Positions 51,449 through 59,247 of a stretch of 64,000 nucleotides of DNA are shown piece after piece. Source of the DNA: Chitinophaga silvisoli. GTDB taxonomy: Bacteria > Bacteroidota > Bacteroidia > Chitinophagales > Chitinophagaceae. Made by a program: the position numbers and the translations under genes. Below the pieces are notes generated by a model. The model was not told where the DNA came from and did no database searches. It saw only the letters and a list, made by a program, of their open reading frames with translations. Every line of letters starts with the position of its first letter. Position 1 is the stretch's first letter. The stretch covers positions 434,001-498,000 of the forward strand of contig NZ_QTJV01000009.1 of the NCBI RefSeq assembly GCF_003412465.1, in the 5' to 3' direction.

Positions 51449-51916
51449 ATGACATACGTAAAATTTAATCAGCATCCTGCAGCAAAAGCATTTGGCGGTT
51501 TAGTAGAAGACATTTTTAATAATAGTGGATTTAAGCAAGCCCTGAAAGACGACTTTTTAACCAACGACTTTTTCGGTGCACATCCGCCGGTAAATATTTA
51601 TGAAGCCAAAGATGGTTATACCATCGAACTCCTGGTACCAGGTTGGGCAAAAGAAGAAATTAAGATCAATGTAGAGAACAAGGCCCTGACCATCAGTGCT
51701 GAAAAAGCAGAAAAAACTGCAGAAAATAAGGACGAAGCTCCAAAACAAACCCGTAAGGAATTTGGTATCCGCTCTTCTTTCAAACGTTCCTTCAACATCA
51801 ACGAACAGGTTGATGCCGAAAAGATCCAGGCCAAATATGAGAATGGTATTCTCAAACTGGTACTGCCTAAGAAAGAAACTATACAAGCCGCTGCCAAAGC
51901 GATTGTTGTGGAATAA
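51449..51916 (+). CDS. Small heat-shock protein, Hsp20/alpha-crystallin family
   Basis: The 155-residue protein has the alpha-crystallin domain (about 48-150) with PPVNIYEAKDGYTIELLVPG, WAKEEIKINVENKALTISAE, RSSFKRSFNINEQVD and YENGILKLVLPKKE. The last holds the G-I-L motif, and the C-terminal tail ends AKAIVVE. It is an ATP-independent chaperone that holds unfolding proteins. It is a single gene with its own terminator. Confidence 0.95.
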   Translation: MTYVKFNQHPAAKAFGGLVEDIFNNSGFKQALKDDFLTNDFFGAHPPVNIYEAKDGYTIELLVPGWAKEEIKINVENKALTISAEKAEKTAENKDEAPKQTRKEFGIRSSFKRSFNINEQVDAEKIQAKYENGILKLVLPKKETIQAAAKAIVVE

Positions 51917-51936
51917 GGATTAAACGTAATAGCTAT

Positions 51937-51970
51937 AAATCCCCTCTGTATTTACGGAGGGGATTTTTTA
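51937..51970 (+). terminator. Terminator of hsp20
   Basis: Arms AAATCCCCTC and GAGGGGATTT around a ten-base loop, followed by a T run. Confidence 0.92.
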
Positions 51971-52038
51971 TAATTCACACAAACGTTTAAGAGTTATACT
52001 GTTTTTATGGGATAATTTGCCATACAACCATATGGCCT

Positions 52039-52878
52039 ATGCCTCAACTATTTAAAAGTATATGTTCCCTGGCGGAAAAAATATACGTCACTACAGAAAA
52101 TGCAGTGATAGGCAACGCTTTACAGGTTACTATCAACACGCGACTACAGTGCAGACTCAAGCTGATTTTTGATTATCTCTTCTTCCATATACTATTACTC
52201 ATACCAAAATTGTTGATAGCGCTTTATTATCAGAATAGCACGGACCTGTTACTCCTATCAGTATATATATTAATATTACCCGGCGGGATGCTTCTTTTGA
52301 AAAACGGGGTATCCCCCAAAAAGGTGAGTGTGTTGGTTGCTTTAACCACCCTGTTACTGCCCATGGCTTCCTCCTTCTTTAATAACCAGGATGTATCTCC
52401 GAAATATACCATGACCTGGCTGCTCAGCCTGTTGTTCTGCTATATTTCTGTGAACAGGAGGACCACCCTATTACTGGGTGCATTATTATGCGTTTACCTT
52501 GGCCTGGTATCCTGGATTAAAACCCATCACCTCGCGTTCCCGGTTTCTGATGGATATATACCCGAACAACTGTCTCCTTTTATGGCCTTGTATGCCGGTA
52601 TGTATATATTATTCCTGATGCGGGTGTTTGGTAAACACTACCGCAATATATTTATGCTGGAACATGAGCAGACCCTGCAAAAACAGAAACAGCATTCTTC
52701 CCTGCTCAACCAGCACCTGACTAAACAGTTTATTATACTGAAAGGATTGAGCCGCTCGGGTAAATCCAAATACCTGGATGGGAACAAGGAATTGCTGGAA
52801 GCCTGCCTGGTGGAGATTGAAAAACAGTGCGAAAGTGCCATTGATTACCTGGATAATGGGAAATTGCCAGAAAGCTGA
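52039..52878 (+). CDS. Membrane protein with sensor-kinase-like layout, unknown function
   Basis: The 279-residue protein has about six or seven membrane helices (about 40-62, 68-88, 93-112, 124-138, 143-160 and 182-198). A cytoplasmic, glutamine- and leucine-rich helical tail (about 205-275) follows, with EHEQTLQKQKQHSSLLNQHL. The layout resembles the N-terminal half of a 7TM-type sensor histidine kinase cut off at the dimerisation helix. No phospho-accepting His motif or ATPase domain follows. It could be a stand-alone sensor or a truncated kinase. I recognise no named family. An ATG at 52032 lies seven bases upstream out of frame. Confidence 0.6.
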   Translation: MPQLFKSICSLAEKIYVTTENAVIGNALQVTINTRLQCRLKLIFDYLFFHILLLIPKLLIALYYQNSTDLLLLSVYILILPGGMLLLKNGVSPKKVSVLVALTTLLLPMASSFFNNQDVSPKYTMTWLLSLLFCYISVNRRTTLLLGALLCVYLGLVSWIKTHHLAFPVSDGYIPEQLSPFMALYAGMYILFLMRVFGKHYRNIFMLEHEQTLQKQKQHSSLLNQHLTKQFIILKGLSRSGKSKYLDGNKELLEACLVEIEKQCESAIDYLDNGKLPES

Positions 52879-52929
52879 GTACGCAGACTACACGTCTGTG
52901 TGAGCATTGCGAAATGAATGCAGGTGTGG

Positions 52930-52973
52930 TTTTAACCTGATTTGGCAAAACCGGACCTATAAACAGGTTAAAA
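52930..52973. other. Inverted repeat downstream of the membrane protein gene
   Basis: Perfect 10-bp arms TTTTAACCTG and CAGGTTAAAA separated by 24 bases. It may act as a weak terminator or processing site. The gene-less stretch 52879-53274 also holds the candidate small RNA listed next. Confidence 0.4.
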
Positions 52974-53028
52974 AATTACAACTTTCGGGTATTTTTCTAC
53001 ACTTCTTACCAGACTATCTTTGTATCAT

Positions 53029-53198
53029 CATAGAACAGGAACACTATTCTCCTGATACACCACAACGTTTATTTGTCTTATTCTTCCCTATACGAACGAA
53101 CCTTATATCCCTACTTGTCTTATTTTCCTTTATGCTTTTGATGATAAACCTATGCCATGGAATAGGCTCTTCTAAATTGCTGGGGGAGCCTTTTTTTT
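53029..53198 (+). ncRNA. Candidate small RNA with own promoter and terminator
   Basis: A full -7 element TATCTTTG (53015-53022), with a T-rich -33 region about 20 bases upstream, precedes a region of about 170 bases. It ends in a hairpin AGGCTC (53164-53169) with GAGCCT (53186-53191) and eight T. No convincing open frame with a ribosome-binding site lies inside. The two ends can pair (CTATTC at 53044-53049 with GAATAG at 53160-53165, plus GAA with TTC), as in many structured RNAs. It is not SRP RNA, tmRNA or RNase P RNA by their conserved sequences; a 6S-like RNA is possible but unproven. Confidence 0.4.
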
Positions 53199-53274
53199 AT
53201 TTTCAGACAATTAATGGAAAAAATAGATGGCCTGCGGCCAGCTTTACAACTGGAATAGATTCTTTAAAAAAATA

Positions 53275-53296
53275 ACCCCGCGAAAAATCGCGGGGT
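53275..53296 (-). terminator. Terminator of speA
   Basis: Arms ACCCCGCGA and TCGCGGGGT around AAAA, with a T run on the minus strand. Confidence 0.9.
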
Positions 53297-53323
53297 GTTT
53301 CAGTGGATTACTAACCCATTTTT

Positions 53324-54721
53324 TTAATAACCCAAAATCTTCAGCATACTCTGGGCAGTTTGTTCCTTAGCATAAAGCCAGTCTTTCAGCTGCCCATTTT
53401 TATCATATCCAATAATCACGTGCTTTGGTGACGGGATAAGGCAGTGCTTGATACCACCATATCCACTAAGTTGATCCTGGTAAGCGCCGGTATGGAAGAA
53501 CCCGATATACAGCGGCTCCCCTTCAGACACTTTTGGCAGAAACACTGCATTGATATGTTCTTCAGATGTATAGAAGTCATATCCATCACAGGTCAGCCCT
53601 CCCAGGTGCACTTCCTGATATTCCTGTTCCCACTTATTAATGGGTAGCATGAGAAATTTCTCCCCTATGCCCCAGGTGTCAGGCAGTGTGGTAATAAAAG
53701 AACTGTCGATCATATACCAGATTTCACGGTCGTTCTGCATCTTCTCTCCTACTACGCTGTAAATCACAGCACCACTTTCACCTACTGTGAACGAACCGAA
53801 TTCGGTATAGATATCCGGAACCGGCACCTTGTTCTTTTTACAAACACTCTTGATGGTCGCTACGATCTCGTTCACCATGTAATTATAATCGTAGTCAAAA
53901 CCCAGGGAGTGCTTAATAGGAAAACCACCTCCTATATTAATACTGTCGAGTTCAGGTGAAATTTTCTTAAGCTGGCAGTACAGTTGCAATACTCTGTTGA
54001 ACTGGCTCCAGTAATAAACGTCATCCTTGATCCCTTTATTCATGAAGAAGTGCAGCATTTTCAGCTCGAACTTCTCATTGCCTTTCAGCTTGTCGATATA
54101 AAATTCCAGCACATCGCGGGAACGAATACCCAGACGGGAAGTATAAAAATCAAAGGTTGGTTCCTCTTCCGCCGCAATACGCAGACCTAATTTTACTCTT
54201 TCCTTTGTCCGGATAAACTTCTGGTAATCCTCCAGCTCCTCTTTATTGTCCAGAACCGGAATTACATTTTTAAACCCGGTGTTGACCAACTTGGAAATCG
54301 CCTTTGTGTAAGCTTTGGTTTTGTAACCATTACAGATCACTTTGGTCTCCTTGGTAATCTTTTTCCTTTCATACAACTTGGTAATAATATCAATGTCGTA
54401 TGCAAAAGAAGTCTCAATGTGTATCCCGTGTTTCAGGGTCTCTTCCATTATAAAGGAAAAGTGAGAACTTTTGGTACAGTAACAATAGTAATAATTACCA
54501 TCGTACCTGTTTTTCTTGATTGCGTCCTGGAACATTTTCTTGGCCTTGTTAATCTGCATACCAATTTTTGGCAGATAGGTCAATTTGAAAGGTGTCCCGT
54601 ACTTATCAATCAACGCTTTGATATTCACCCCATTAAATTCCAGGTAGCTATCCTGTACATCAAACCCTTCCTGGGGAAACTCGAAGGTTTGGTTGACGAG
54701 ATCTGTGTAGGTGCTGTTCAT
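53324..54721 (-). CDS. speA: Arginine decarboxylase, PLP-dependent, compact Bacteroidota form
   Basis: The 465-residue protein is a fold-III PLP decarboxylase. The PLP lysine is probably Lys84 in YCTKSSHF. LDSINIGGGFPIKHSLG (near 258-274) holds the glycine loop for PLP phosphate. GGLTCDGYDFY (near 376-386) has the catalytic Cys-Asp of the C-terminal barrel. It is shorter than E. coli SpeA (658 residues), a known compact type of the phylum. It makes agmatine, the first step to polyamines. It has a consensus-like promoter with an inverted repeat, about 105 bases upstream of the ATG, and a clear terminator. Confidence 0.92.
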   Translation of the reverse strand: MNSTYTDLVNQTFEFPQEGFDVQDSYLEFNGVNIKALIDKYGTPFKLTYLPKIGMQINKAKKMFQDAIKKNRYDGNYYYCYCTKSSHFSFIMEETLKHGIHIETSFAYDIDIITKLYERKKITKETKVICNGYKTKAYTKAISKLVNTGFKNVIPVLDNKEELEDYQKFIRTKERVKLGLRIAAEEEPTFDFYTSRLGIRSRDVLEFYIDKLKGNEKFELKMLHFFMNKGIKDDVYYWSQFNRVLQLYCQLKKISPELDSINIGGGFPIKHSLGFDYDYNYMVNEIVATIKSVCKKNKVPVPDIYTEFGSFTVGESGAVIYSVVGEKMQNDREIWYMIDSSFITTLPDTWGIGEKFLMLPINKWEQEYQEVHLGGLTCDGYDFYTSEEHINAVFLPKVSEGEPLYIGFFHTGAYQDQLSGYGGIKHCLIPSPKHVIIGYDKNGQLKDWLYAKEQTAQSMLKILGY

Positions 54722-54833
54722 TTAAACCTGCGATACATGTTTAAGGATTAGTAAAAAGCAATCACAACCCTCGCTGGAAAACTCCTGGTTTACACACCTA
54801 CGTCAGTTCTTAAAAGCCCAGCAAAATTGGTTG

Positions 54834-54869
54834 CAAAGCTAAATATTTTGTCCAATTGGCCGGACAAAA
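54834..54869 (-). promoter_or_regulatory. speA promoter and inverted repeat
   Basis: On the minus strand TAGCTTTG (54834-54841) matches the -7 element; TTG at 54865-54867 is 23 bases upstream, slightly long. Between and over these lies a perfect inverted repeat TTTTGTCC-N8-GGACAAAA (54846-54869) with an inner CCAATTGG. It is a likely operator for speA, perhaps of a polyamine- or stress-responsive regulator. Confidence 0.5.
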
Positions 54870-54956
54870 AGTTTCTTTTTTTTTTAAACGGTTAGATATT
54901 AAGCTAAATCTAACGTTTTCAATATGTTAAATACTTTTATATATGTGGTTTTTTCC

Positions 54957-55589
54957 TTATTTTAATAACGCTAGCGTACGTTTTCCCTCGCAAAAAATAA
55001 GGTCCAGAATGCTGAGATTTGGCAGGAAGCCGACCCTGTCCTGGAACACCTGGGTATATTCCACCAGGTCAGTTTTGGCATTTTCTGTGCCGGGTACCAT
55101 AAGATCCCGGGCATCGGTCAGGTTGGCATCGGTATATTGCTTACTATATTCAGTAGTATAGGTAGTAGGGAAGGATAAGCCAATCGTCTTGTTAGCCCAT
55201 TCGAAGCAGGCCTCATTCCAATCCATCAGGTACTCAAAAGGACGTTCGTACAGCTGACCCAGCTCTTCCTCATAATATTCAAACCAGGGTGAACGACGGT
55301 AAGCGGAAACCAATGTCTTCCAGTGCTGTGCCTGCCAGTTTTCTTCGTTGCTGATCTTTACATCCTTCATCACCGTTCTTTGGTTTTTTCCCCGGGACAG
55401 GGGAACACTTAACAATATGCTTCCGTTAGGTCCGGCAATGTAACAACGGTTCCTAAAACTGAGTTTTTGGTAGTGTTCATACTTCTCAATCAATAATTCA
55501 TCATGATTGATTAAAGTCTTATAGAAGAATAAGTTCGGAAAGTATTGAGATTCAATTAATAGCGTTTTTCTGTTTGCATCAGCTGCCAT
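54957..55589 (-). CDS. WbqC-family protein
   Basis: The 210-residue protein has the WbqC landmarks: an N-terminal LLIESQYFPNLFFYKTL (about 10-26), YQKLSFRNRCYIAGPNGSIL (about 40-59), LSVPLSRGKNQ (about 60-70), and HWKTLVSAYRRSPWFEYYEE (about 89-108). WbqC-like proteins occur in O-antigen loci and elsewhere in Bacteroidota; a role in amino-sugar or aminotransfer chemistry has been suggested but is not established. Single gene, leftward. Confidence 0.88.
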   Translation of the reverse strand: MAADANRKTLLIESQYFPNLFFYKTLINHDELLIEKYEHYQKLSFRNRCYIAGPNGSILLSVPLSRGKNQRTVMKDVKISNEENWQAQHWKTLVSAYRRSPWFEYYEEELGQLYERPFEYLMDWNEACFEWANKTIGLSFPTTYTTEYSKQYTDANLTDARDLMVPGTENAKTDLVEYTQVFQDRVGFLPNLSILDLIFCEGKRTLALLK

Positions 55590-55887
55590 GTTGTCAAATT
55601 TTGGAATTATAGACCGGAATGCACTTCACTTAAGTAGTAGAGACGCTTATGAATAATTATCTAACAATTAATTGTAAGTAATTGTAAAACAGCTCATAGC
55701 ATTCTCAAAAATATGCTAGTATAATTAGCATTTTCGCACTTAGCGTAAAATTCAGGAAACTGCAAATTTACTAAATAGATTAGTAGGTTTTGCATTCATT
55801 TTCAGCGGAGTTTTGCTTCAAGTAAAATTTGAAGCGGAGAGATATTTAGAATACGTTAAATCGTCTTTTGAGGGGGAGAAAATGCAT
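55590..55887. other. Intergenic stretch, no gene seen
   Basis: About 300 AT-rich bases between divergent genes. Several AGCAT/ATGCT half-sites (around 55695-55730) form weak inverted repeats. No open frame of interest. Confidence 0.4.
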
Positions 55888-55895
55888 TAACTTTG
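55888..55895 (+). promoter_or_regulatory. -7 element of the LEA14-like lipoprotein gene
   Basis: TAACTTTG matches TAnnTTTG. A TTTTG run lies at 55866-55870 (spacer 17-19). The predicted transcript starts near 55902, after the TTG at 55868, and so supports the ATG at 55916. Confidence 0.55.
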
Positions 55896-55915
55896 GCGAA
55901 ATCCATTTAGACATC

Positions 55916-56371
55916 ATGAAGTATTTACGTCTTTCGGTCATCGTTTTCCTCATCTGGGGAATGGCAAGCTCCTGTGGAAAGTTCAAAGATCTCGAGTTTG
56001 TAAGAGTAGCCGGCATTAATCTCGACAACCTCGGTTTTCAAAAGAGCATTGTACGGATGACGTTGGCATATTACAATCCAAACGGATTTAACCTGAAACT
56101 CAAAGACGCAAATTTCGATCTCTTCTTTGACGATACCCAGGTTGGCCATTCCATCCAGGATACCATGATCATGATTCCTGCAAAGGATACATTTTACTTC
56201 CCGGTAAAACTGGAAGTGAATATGGAAAATGTATTTAAGAATGCTCTTGGCGCACTCATGAATAAGGAAGTGACTATCAAGGCTTCGGGAAATTGTAAAG
56301 TTGGTAAGGGGGGCGTTTTTCTGCCTTTTCCAATAAAATGCGAGACAAAACAGCCGCTTAACTTCTTTTAG
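55916..56371 (+). CDS. LEA14-like lipoprotein
   Basis: From the ATG at 55916 the 151-residue protein has a lipoprotein signal with lipobox MASSC (Cys20). It follows the LEA type 2 pattern: FKDLEFVRVAGINLDNLGFQ, RMTLAYYNPNGFNLKLKDAN, and paired strands to KCETKQPLNFF. LEA14-like domains are immunoglobulin-like folds found in envelope and desiccation-related proteins. Its function is unknown. A strong hairpin terminator follows. Confidence 0.82.
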   Translation: MKYLRLSVIVFLIWGMASSCGKFKDLEFVRVAGINLDNLGFQKSIVRMTLAYYNPNGFNLKLKDANFDLFFDDTQVGHSIQDTMIMIPAKDTFYFPVKLEVNMENVFKNALGALMNKEVTIKASGNCKVGKGGVFLPFPIKCETKQPLNFF

Positions 56372-56390
56372 TTCTGACAGCAAAGAAAAT

Positions 56391-56421
56391 AAAAAAAGCC
56401 ACATTCACGGTGGCTTTTTTT
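56391..56421. terminator. Bidirectional terminator between the LEA14-like and HMA genes
   Basis: Arms AAAAAAGCCAC and GTGGCTTTTTT around a seven-base loop. Confidence 0.88.
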
Positions 56422-56439
56422 GTATCTACTTACTAACGC

Positions 56440-56817
56440 TTAATTTTTCTTTTTGTCCGGAGTACCACCATCTTCTGGTTTTTTGCAGCAGGTAGGCAGT
56501 TTTTTGTAAGATTCTTCGTTAGCCGTCACATTATCCGCATCATAACCAGCGTTTGCAATAGCAGTCTTCACATTTTCGATATTAGTACGATCACTGTAAA
56601 ATTTTACAGTAGTTTCTCCTTTTTTGAAATCTACTTTGGAAGATTGCACACCTTCTTCGCCTGACAGGTATCTTTCGATGCGGTTTTTGCACTGTTCGCA
56701 ACGTACAGTCGGAGTAGCGATTTTCGCTGTCACCAATGTACCTTTCTTTGTCTGGGCCATGGCTGTCATTCCAAAGCAACCCAGCATTAATACCATTACT
56801 AATCTAACAATACGCAT
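56440..56817 (-). CDS. Exported heavy-metal-associated (HMA) domain protein
   Basis: A signal peptide (about 1-21, ending AMAQ) leads to an HMA fold (about 26-95) with the metal site CEQC (Cys40, Cys43) and SSKVDFKKGETTVKFYSD. A second cysteine pair occurs near the C-terminus (TCCKKPEDGG, about 109-110). It is likely a periplasmic copper-binding protein or chaperone. The gene lies 40 bases after pyrE on the same strand and may be co-transcribed, although a small inverted repeat (56841-56855) lies between. Confidence 0.85.
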   Translation of the reverse strand: MRIVRLVMVLMLGCFGMTAMAQTKKGTLVTAKIATPTVRCEQCKNRIERYLSGEEGVQSSKVDFKKGETTVKFYSDRTNIENVKTAIANAGYDADNVTANEESYKKLPTCCKKPEDGGTPDKKKN

Positions 56818-56856
56818 GTTTTACGTTTTATAGTCCTAATATAGCAAAAACTTTGC

Positions 56857-57495
56857 TTATTTACCGGTCCATTGATCAGGAGCGCTTCTCCAGGCTTCCA
56901 GCAGGGCCAGATCGTCTCCGGATACCACACCTTTCTCAGCAGCCAGCTCGATCAGGGCACCGTAGTTGCTCAGGGAGTAAAAAGGTACGCCGGCAGCCTC
57001 GAATGCCTTCACAGCTACATCAAAACCATAGTTGAAGATGGAAACCATACCGATTACCTCCCCTCCTGCTGCACGGATGGCATTTACAGCTTCCAGGCTG
57101 CTTTTGCCGGTAGAGATCAGGTCTTCTACTACTACCACTGGCTGGCCTGGCTGCAGTACACCTTCTATCAGGTTACCCATACCATGTTCCTTTGCCTTGG
57201 CTCTTACGTAGATAAAAGGCAGTTTCAGCTGGTCAGCTACCAGTGCTCCCAGGGGGATACCGCCGGTGGCTACGCCTGCCAGTACTGCCGCTTCCGGAAA
57301 TGTTTCAAATACCACGTTGCACAGCTCCGATTTCACGTAGTCACGCACGTAAGGGTAAGAGAGGATTTTGCGGTTGTCGCAATAAATTGGTGATTTCCAA
57401 CCGGATGCCCAGGTAAATGGGGCTGCCGGACTTAACTTAACGGCTTGGATCTGGAGCAGTTTTTCTGCTACCTGTTTTTCGCTGATCTTACTCAT
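56857..57495 (-). CDS. pyrE: Orotate phosphoribosyltransferase
   Basis: From the ATG at 57495 the 212-residue protein has the PRPP motif VVVVEDLISTGKSSLEAV (about 118-135), the orotate-binding FTWASGWKSPIYCDNRK (about 26-42), and the flexible loop region RAKAKEHGMGNLIEG. It makes orotidine 5'-phosphate in pyrimidine synthesis. The frame is also open from a TTG at 57504. Upstream a CGCAAAATTGCG palindrome (57500-57511) and a 20-bp tandem repeat lie in the divergent region shared with a Nudix gene. Confidence 0.97.
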   Translation of the reverse strand: MSKISEKQVAEKLLQIQAVKLSPAAPFTWASGWKSPIYCDNRKILSYPYVRDYVKSELCNVVFETFPEAAVLAGVATGGIPLGALVADQLKLPFIYVRAKAKEHGMGNLIEGVLQPGQPVVVVEDLISTGKSSLEAVNAIRAAGGEVIGMVSIFNYGFDVAVKAFEAAGVPFYSLSNYGALIELAAEKGVVSGDDLALLEAWRSAPDQWTGK

Positions 57496-57550
57496 AATTC
57501 GCAAAATTGCGTGAATTTTAGTAAAAAAAAACCAAATTCTATTTTAAAAA

Positions 57551-57590
57551 ATCCAAATACAGTTGTGAAAATCCAAATACAGCTGTGAAA
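57551..57590. repeat. 20-bp tandem repeat between pyrE and the Nudix gene
   Basis: Two adjacent 20-base copies, 57551-57570 and 57571-57590, differ at one base (AGTTGTGAAA or AGCTGTGAAA after ATCCAAATAC). The place in a divergent promoter region suggests a regulatory role, but no regulator is known. Confidence 0.7.
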
Positions 57591-57663
57591 ACATAATATT
57601 AAGCGATTCATTACCCTATTGAGTCCCTTAATATAATTCCCCTGTTTCCTTTATTTTTGCCCC

Positions 57664-58290
57664 ATGCAAAAGGATACTGTTATTTACCTCAACGAACGGC
57701 CGCTGTTCATCCTTGCCACCCATCAGGCCATACCGGCCGAATACAAGGAAGCAGCCCTGTTCCCGGAACCAGATACAAATACAATAGAAGAAACCCTGCA
57801 GGCCCTGGAAACAGGAAAATTCCCTTCTGCCATCTTCATACACCCGGACCCGCATGAACTACTGGAAACCGTCAAGAGTTACTTCACCGTACTCGTTGCT
57901 GGCGGAGGCCTCATCACCAACCCGGAAAAAGAAGTGCTCCTGATGTTCAGAAATGACAAATGGGACCTGCCCAAAGGAAAACTCGATGAAGGAGAAAGTC
58001 TCGAAACCTGCGCTTTAAGAGAAGTAAGGGAAGAAACAGGCCTCCATAACGTGCACATCGAACACAAAATCACTGAAACCTTTCACTATTATACTTACAA
58101 GGAAAAGAAAATATTAAAACACACCTACTGGTATAAAATGAAGTTTACCGGTACGGAACTGACCATCCCACAAATTGAAGAAGGCATTGTCGATATTCAA
58201 TGGATCAAACCGGAGCACCTGGGCAAATACCTAAAGTTCTCCTACCTGAATATTATTGCTGTGTTTAAGCAGGAAGGTTATGCTGTATAA
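57664..58290 (+). CDS. Nudix hydrolase family protein
   Basis: The 208-residue protein has an N-terminal part (about 1-75) of unknown fold and a Nudix domain (about 75-200). Its Nudix box is KGKLDEGESLETCALREV followed directly by REETGLHN (about 105-130), giving GX5EX7REVXEEXGX-like spacing. It cleaves a nucleoside diphosphate linked to some moiety; the substrate is not known. A TATTTTTG box ends five bases before the ATG; if it is the promoter, the transcript would have almost no leader. It is divergent from pyrE. Confidence 0.9.
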   Translation: MQKDTVIYLNERPLFILATHQAIPAEYKEAALFPEPDTNTIEETLQALETGKFPSAIFIHPDPHELLETVKSYFTVLVAGGGLITNPEKEVLLMFRNDKWDLPKGKLDEGESLETCALREVREETGLHNVHIEHKITETFHYYTYKEKKILKHTYWYKMKFTGTELTIPQIEEGIVDIQWIKPEHLGKYLKFSYLNIIAVFKQEGYAV

Positions 58291-58294
58291 AAGT

Positions 58295-58321
58295 AAAAAG
58301 ACGGGCCTGGCCCGTCTTTTT
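58295..58321. terminator. Bidirectional terminator between the Nudix and thioesterase genes
   Basis: Arms AAAAAGACGGGC and GCCCGTCTTTTT around a short loop. Confidence 0.92.
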
Positions 58322-58751
58322 ACTTTATATCTCTGATCGCTACCGTGAGGCGACTGATACAAATCAACTTATTGTGTTCATCACAGATCTTGATATCCCA
58401 CACATGGGTGGTCCCTCCCAGGTGCAAAGGCCGCGCTATTGCATGCACATAGCCCTCTTTAATACCCCGTACATGGTTGGCATTAATGTCCAGTCCTACA
58501 CAAAACTGTTTTTCAGGATCTATTATCAGTGCAGAAGCCACACTACCCACCGTTTCTGCCAGCGCCACGGAAGCGCCTCCATGCAATAAACCGTAAGGCT
58601 GACGTGTGCGCTCATTCACCGGCATCATCATCCGCAGATAGTCAGGCCCAATTTCTGTAAACTCCATTCCAAGAAAGGCCGCCATCGTATTCGCCCCATT
58701 CTCATTCAACTGGTCCAGGGATACATTTAAGGAACGCCAGATCGGTTTCAT
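58320..58751 (-). CDS. Hotdog-fold thioesterase, PaaI/MenI-like
   Basis: The 143-residue protein is a single hotdog domain with the PaaI/MenI-type motif QPYGLLHGGASVALAETVGS (about 51-70), including the HGG turn and the catalytic Glu in LAET. It ends GTTHVWDIKICDEHNKLICI. It hydrolyses an acyl-CoA, possibly an aromatic one or DHNA-CoA; the substrate is not certain. It is the last gene of a probable operon with DUF3822, rsmD and coaD (18 bases after coaD). Confidence 0.9.
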   Translation of the reverse strand: MKPIWRSLNVSLDQLNENGANTMAAFLGMEFTEIGPDYLRMMMPVNERTRQPYGLLHGGASVALAETVGSVASALIIDPEKQFCVGLDINANHVRGIKEGYVHAIARPLHLGGTTHVWDIKICDEHNKLICISRLTVAIRDIK

Positions 58752-58769
58752 TGCTATGCTGATTAATAG

Positions 58770-59240
58770 TTAACGATTAATATGTTTTAATACCTGCTCA
58801 GGCAAAAGTGGTGTTGGATCTCCCCCATACTTCAGCACATCCCGTACCAACGAAGAAGCAATTGTAGAGTATTTAGGAGTACAACTCAAAAATACGGTCT
58901 CCAGCTTATTGTCCATCATCCTGTTTACATCTGCAATGGCCTTTTCATATTCAAAATCCACAACTCCGCGGATTCCTCTTAATATGAACCGGGCACCGAT
59001 CTCCTCGCAGAACTTAGCGGTAAGACCGGCATATGTCAGCACTTTCACTTTTGGAGTCCGGGCATAAATATCCTTAATCCACTGTACACGTTGTTCAAGG
59101 CTGAACATGGGTGTCTTGCTGGAATTAGTGCCTATGCCGATCACAATCTCATCGAACAGGTCCAGAGCACGATCTATTATATCAGTATGGCCCAGGGTAA
59201 TGGGGTCAAAGCTACCTGGAAATAAAGCAATGCGTTGCAT
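58770..59240 (-). CDS. coaD: Phosphopantetheine adenylyltransferase
   Basis: The 156-residue protein has the nucleotidyltransferase signature ALFPGSFDPITLGHTDII (5-22, with the HxGH-like T-L-G-H) and the later YSTIASSLVRDVLKYGGD (about 123-140). It adds AMP to 4'-phosphopantetheine in coenzyme A synthesis. Length is normal. It follows rsmD by seven bases, the order seen across Bacteroidota. Confidence 0.97.
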   Translation of the reverse strand: MQRIALFPGSFDPITLGHTDIIDRALDLFDEIVIGIGTNSSKTPMFSLEQRVQWIKDIYARTPKVKVLTYAGLTAKFCEEIGARFILRGIRGVVDFEYEKAIADVNRMMDNKLETVFLSCTPKYSTIASSLVRDVLKYGGDPTPLLPEQVLKHINR

Positions 59241-59247
59241 GTTGAAA

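Noticed and set aside
52907-53275. 122-codon frame on the plus strand before speA
   Set aside because: It crosses an inverted repeat, a consensus promoter and a terminator, and shows no family resemblance. The promoter-terminator pair fits a small RNA better.
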